Made by a program: the position numbers and the translations under genes
Notes under the pieces: generated by a model
Seen by the model: the letters and a program-made list of their open reading frames with translations, nothing else
What the model was told of the DNA's origin: nothing
Databases searched by the model: none
Assembly (NCBI GenBank): GCA_049609065.1
Contig: JBMYYE010000022.1
Coordinates: 1 to 25,725 of the forward strand
DNA from: JBMYYE01 sp049609065
GTDB taxonomy: Bacteria > Pseudomonadota > Alphaproteobacteria > Rhodobacterales > Rhodobacteraceae
Reading direction: 5' to 3'
DNA: 25,725 nucleotides
Shown here: positions 24,092 through 25,725 of the stretch, in pieces
How the letters are laid out: each line of letters starts with the position of its first letter
Numbering within the stretch: position 1 is the first letter of the stretch

Positions 24092-24609
24092 GCGCGCGCC
24101 ATTTCACGTTTGAGTTTTTGCATCTTACGCGTGATCATTTGCCGTTTGAGCGGCTTGAGGTGGTCAATGAAAAGCGTACCATTCAAATGATCCAGTTCAT
24201 GCTGCGCACAGGTCGCCCAAAGCCCATCAAATTTTGACGAACATTCCGCCCCATCGCGATCAAGCCACGTCATTTCCACCTCTGACGGGCGGGTGACTTC
24301 GGCGAATTGATCGGGAATAGAAAGACAGCCTTCTTCATAGACGCTGTCTTCGTCTGATTTCCATTTGATCTCTGGGTTAATAAGAACCATCGGCTGGGGC
24401 GTATCATCGCCATCGCGCACACAATCCATCACAAAAATGCGTTTGTTGATGCCGATTTGCGGCCCCGCCAGACCAATGCCCGGCGCATCATACATCGTTT
24501 CGAGCATATCATCTGCGAGTTGGCGCAGGTCATCACCCACAACATCCACAAGATCAGCGGTTTTCTTTAAGCGGGGATCCGGATGGATCAAAATTGTACG
24601 TATCGTCAT
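24088..24609 (-). CDS. def: Peptide deformylase
   Basis: This 173-residue metalloenzyme removes the formyl group from the N-terminus of new proteins. All three motifs are present: GIGLAGPQ (44-51), EGCLS (93-97, metal ligand Cys95) and HELDH (137-141, catalytic Glu138). The frame runs on upstream to 24645, but ATG 24609 gives the conserved N-terminus MTIRTILIHPDPRLKK. It is the first gene of def, def-like, fmt and overlaps the def-like gene by 4 bases. It is divergent from the aminotransferase gene. Confidence 0.96.
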   Translation of the reverse strand: MTIRTILIHPDPRLKKTADLVDVVGDDLRQLADDMLETMYDAPGIGLAGPQIGINKRIFVMDCVRDGDDTPQPMVLINPEIKWKSDEDSVYEEGCLSIPDQFAEVTRPSEVEMTWLDRDGAECSSKFDGLWATCAQHELDHLNGTLFIDHLKPLKRQMITRKMQKLKREMARA

Positions 24610-24709
24610 AAAGTGAGATGTAGGCCAACCCCGCTTTAGTTGCAACGCCCCCTTGCACTTTCTCAGATGCGCGTTAGCTTGGCTTTGCTATTTTTCAAAC
24701 GAGGTCCCC
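24610..24709. other. Divergent intergenic region between def and the aminotransferase gene
   Basis: This 100-base gap must contain both promoters, but no convincing -35/-10 pair was found. GAGGT at 24701-24705 is the ribosome binding site of the + strand gene. Confidence 0.4.
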
Positions 24710-25725
24710 ATGGCACACGGCAATTCCCCATCCATCATCGATTTTGACGAAGTGATCGACCGCAAAGGCACCCATTCGGCGAAATGGGACATGATGGAAC
24801 CCCTCTACGGCGTGCCCGCAGAAGACGGCATTTCCATGTGGGTAGCCGATATGGATTTTCGCCCGCCACATTGCGTGCAAAAAGCCGTCGAAGATATGGC
24901 GGCCCACGGGGTCTATGGCTACTACGCAGATGAGGCCGAATATCGCGGCGCTATCCAGTGGTGGATGAAAAATCGTCATGGCTGGGATATCGATCCGTCT
25001 TGGATCTTCACAACCCATGGGCTCGTGAATGGGACCGCGATGTGCGTGGACACCTTCACCGAAAAAGGTGACGGCATTGTTTTGTTCACTCCCGTTTATC
25101 ACGCTTTCGCCCGCGTGATCGAAGCCGCTGAACGTGTGGTCGTTGAATGCCCGCTTTCAGTTGTAAACGGACGCCACGAAATGGACTTTGACGCCTATGA
25201 TGCGCAAATGACAGGCCGTGAAAAGATGGTGATCTTATGTTCCCCGCATAATCCAGGCGGGCGGGTTTGGACGCGTGATGAACTGCAATCCGTGGCTGAT
25301 TTTGCCAAACGACATGACCTCATTTTGGTGTCTGATGAAATTCACCATGATCTCGTGTTTAAGGGCGAACACATCGCGATGCCGCTTGTGGATCCAACGA
25401 TCGAGGACCGCCTCATCACCATGACGGCCACGACCAAAACCTTTAATATCGCGGGGTCGCATTCGGGGAATGTGATCATCGCGGATGCGAATTTGCGTAC
25501 AAAATTTGCCAAGCGCATGGCGGCAATGGGAATTTCGGCGAATAGCTTTGGCCTCTTTATGGCGACCGCCGCCTATTCCCCCGAAGGCGCCGAATGGGTC
25601 GATCAGATGGTCGCATATATCGCGGAAAACAAGCGGATCTTTGATGAGGCCATGAACTCCATTCCAGGTGTATCCTCGATGGAACTCGAAGCAACATACC
25701 TTGCTTGGGTGGATTTTTCAGGCAC
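24710..25725 (+). CDS. MalY/PatB-type PLP aminotransferase or C-S lyase (3' end missing)
   Basis: The first 338 codons of a fold-type I PLP enzyme are present and run off the right edge. The start ATG 24710 has GAGGT 5 bases upstream. Features of the MalY/PatB group are WVADMDFRPP (44-53), HNPGG in SPHNPGG (178-184), SDEIHHDL (208-215) and the PLP lysine K243 in TTKTFNIAG. Members are cystathionine beta-lyase-like C-S lyases or aminotransferases, and the choice cannot be made here. It is divergent from def. The missing part should be roughly 50 residues, judging from the usual family length of about 390. Confidence 0.92.
   Translation, partial: MAHGNSPSIIDFDEVIDRKGTHSAKWDMMEPLYGVPAEDGISMWVADMDFRPPHCVQKAVEDMAAHGVYGYYADEAEYRGAIQWWMKNRHGWDIDPSWIFTTHGLVNGTAMCVDTFTEKGDGIVLFTPVYHAFARVIEAAERVVVECPLSVVNGRHEMDFDAYDAQMTGREKMVILCSPHNPGGRVWTRDELQSVADFAKRHDLILVSDEIHHDLVFKGEHIAMPLVDPTIEDRLITMTATTKTFNIAGSHSGNVIIADANLRTKFAKRMAAMGISANSFGLFMATAAYSPEGAEWVDQMVAYIAENKRIFDEAMNSIPGVSSMELEATYLAWVDFSG

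Noticed and set aside
23351..24190. Open frame of 279 codons on the + strand across fmt and def-like genes
   Set aside because: It is antisense to two genes with clear family motifs, has low-complexity arginine-rich sequence and no start signal.

Overview
The window reads as chromosomal DNA of an alphaproteobacterium, most likely Rhodobacteraceae (marine Roseobacter group). Reasons: the tight rpoZ-rel-pdxJ-acpS-lepB-rnc-era-DUF1491-recO block, the bioMNY biotin transporter, paired deformylase genes next to fmt, an aerobic phenylacetate (paa) cluster, and moderate GC content judged by eye. Genes are densely packed. No stretch of more than about 180 bases lacks a gene, and I saw no tRNA, rRNA, CRISPR array, insertion sequence or phage gene.

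Region 1 (1-1970, + strand) is the end of a phenylacetyl-CoA epoxidase operon: the 3' part of paaC, then paaD and paaE, closed by a strong hairpin terminator. Region 2 (2005-6858, + strand) is the accessory part. It holds a PaaX-family repressor, a very large three-domain protein (APH-type kinase, M23 peptidase, class III aminotransferase/phospho-lyase) and a BASS-family transporter. Together they suggest uptake and breakdown of an amino alcohol or amino acid that is phosphorylated before elimination, but the substrate cannot be read from the sequence.

Region 3 (6867-8728, - strand) is bioM-bioN-bioY, a complete ECF biotin importer. Region 4 (8904-10130, + strand) is a lone Wzz-like polysaccharide chain-length protein. 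Region 5 (10139-19918, - strand) is a run of 13 closely spaced genes read from folK down to recO. It covers folate and vitamin B6 synthesis, RNA polymerase omega, the ppGpp synthetase/hydrolase, acyl-carrier-protein activation, signal peptidase, RNase III, Era and recombination repair. Several neighbours overlap by 1-14 bases or sit within a few bases, which suggests translational coupling.

Region 6 (20027-22700, + strand) holds a NYN-domain protein with its own terminator, then ispH, a SAM methyltransferase and rnhA. Region 7 (22693-24609, - strand) is def-def-fmt, where the middle gene encodes a deformylase that has lost a metal ligand and the catalytic glutamate. Region 8 (24710 to the end, + strand) is a MalY/PatB-type aminotransferase cut off by the window edge.

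The observations most worth checking are the three-domain kinase/peptidase/aminotransferase fusion and the degenerate deformylase. I found no defence island or clearly new multi-gene system.
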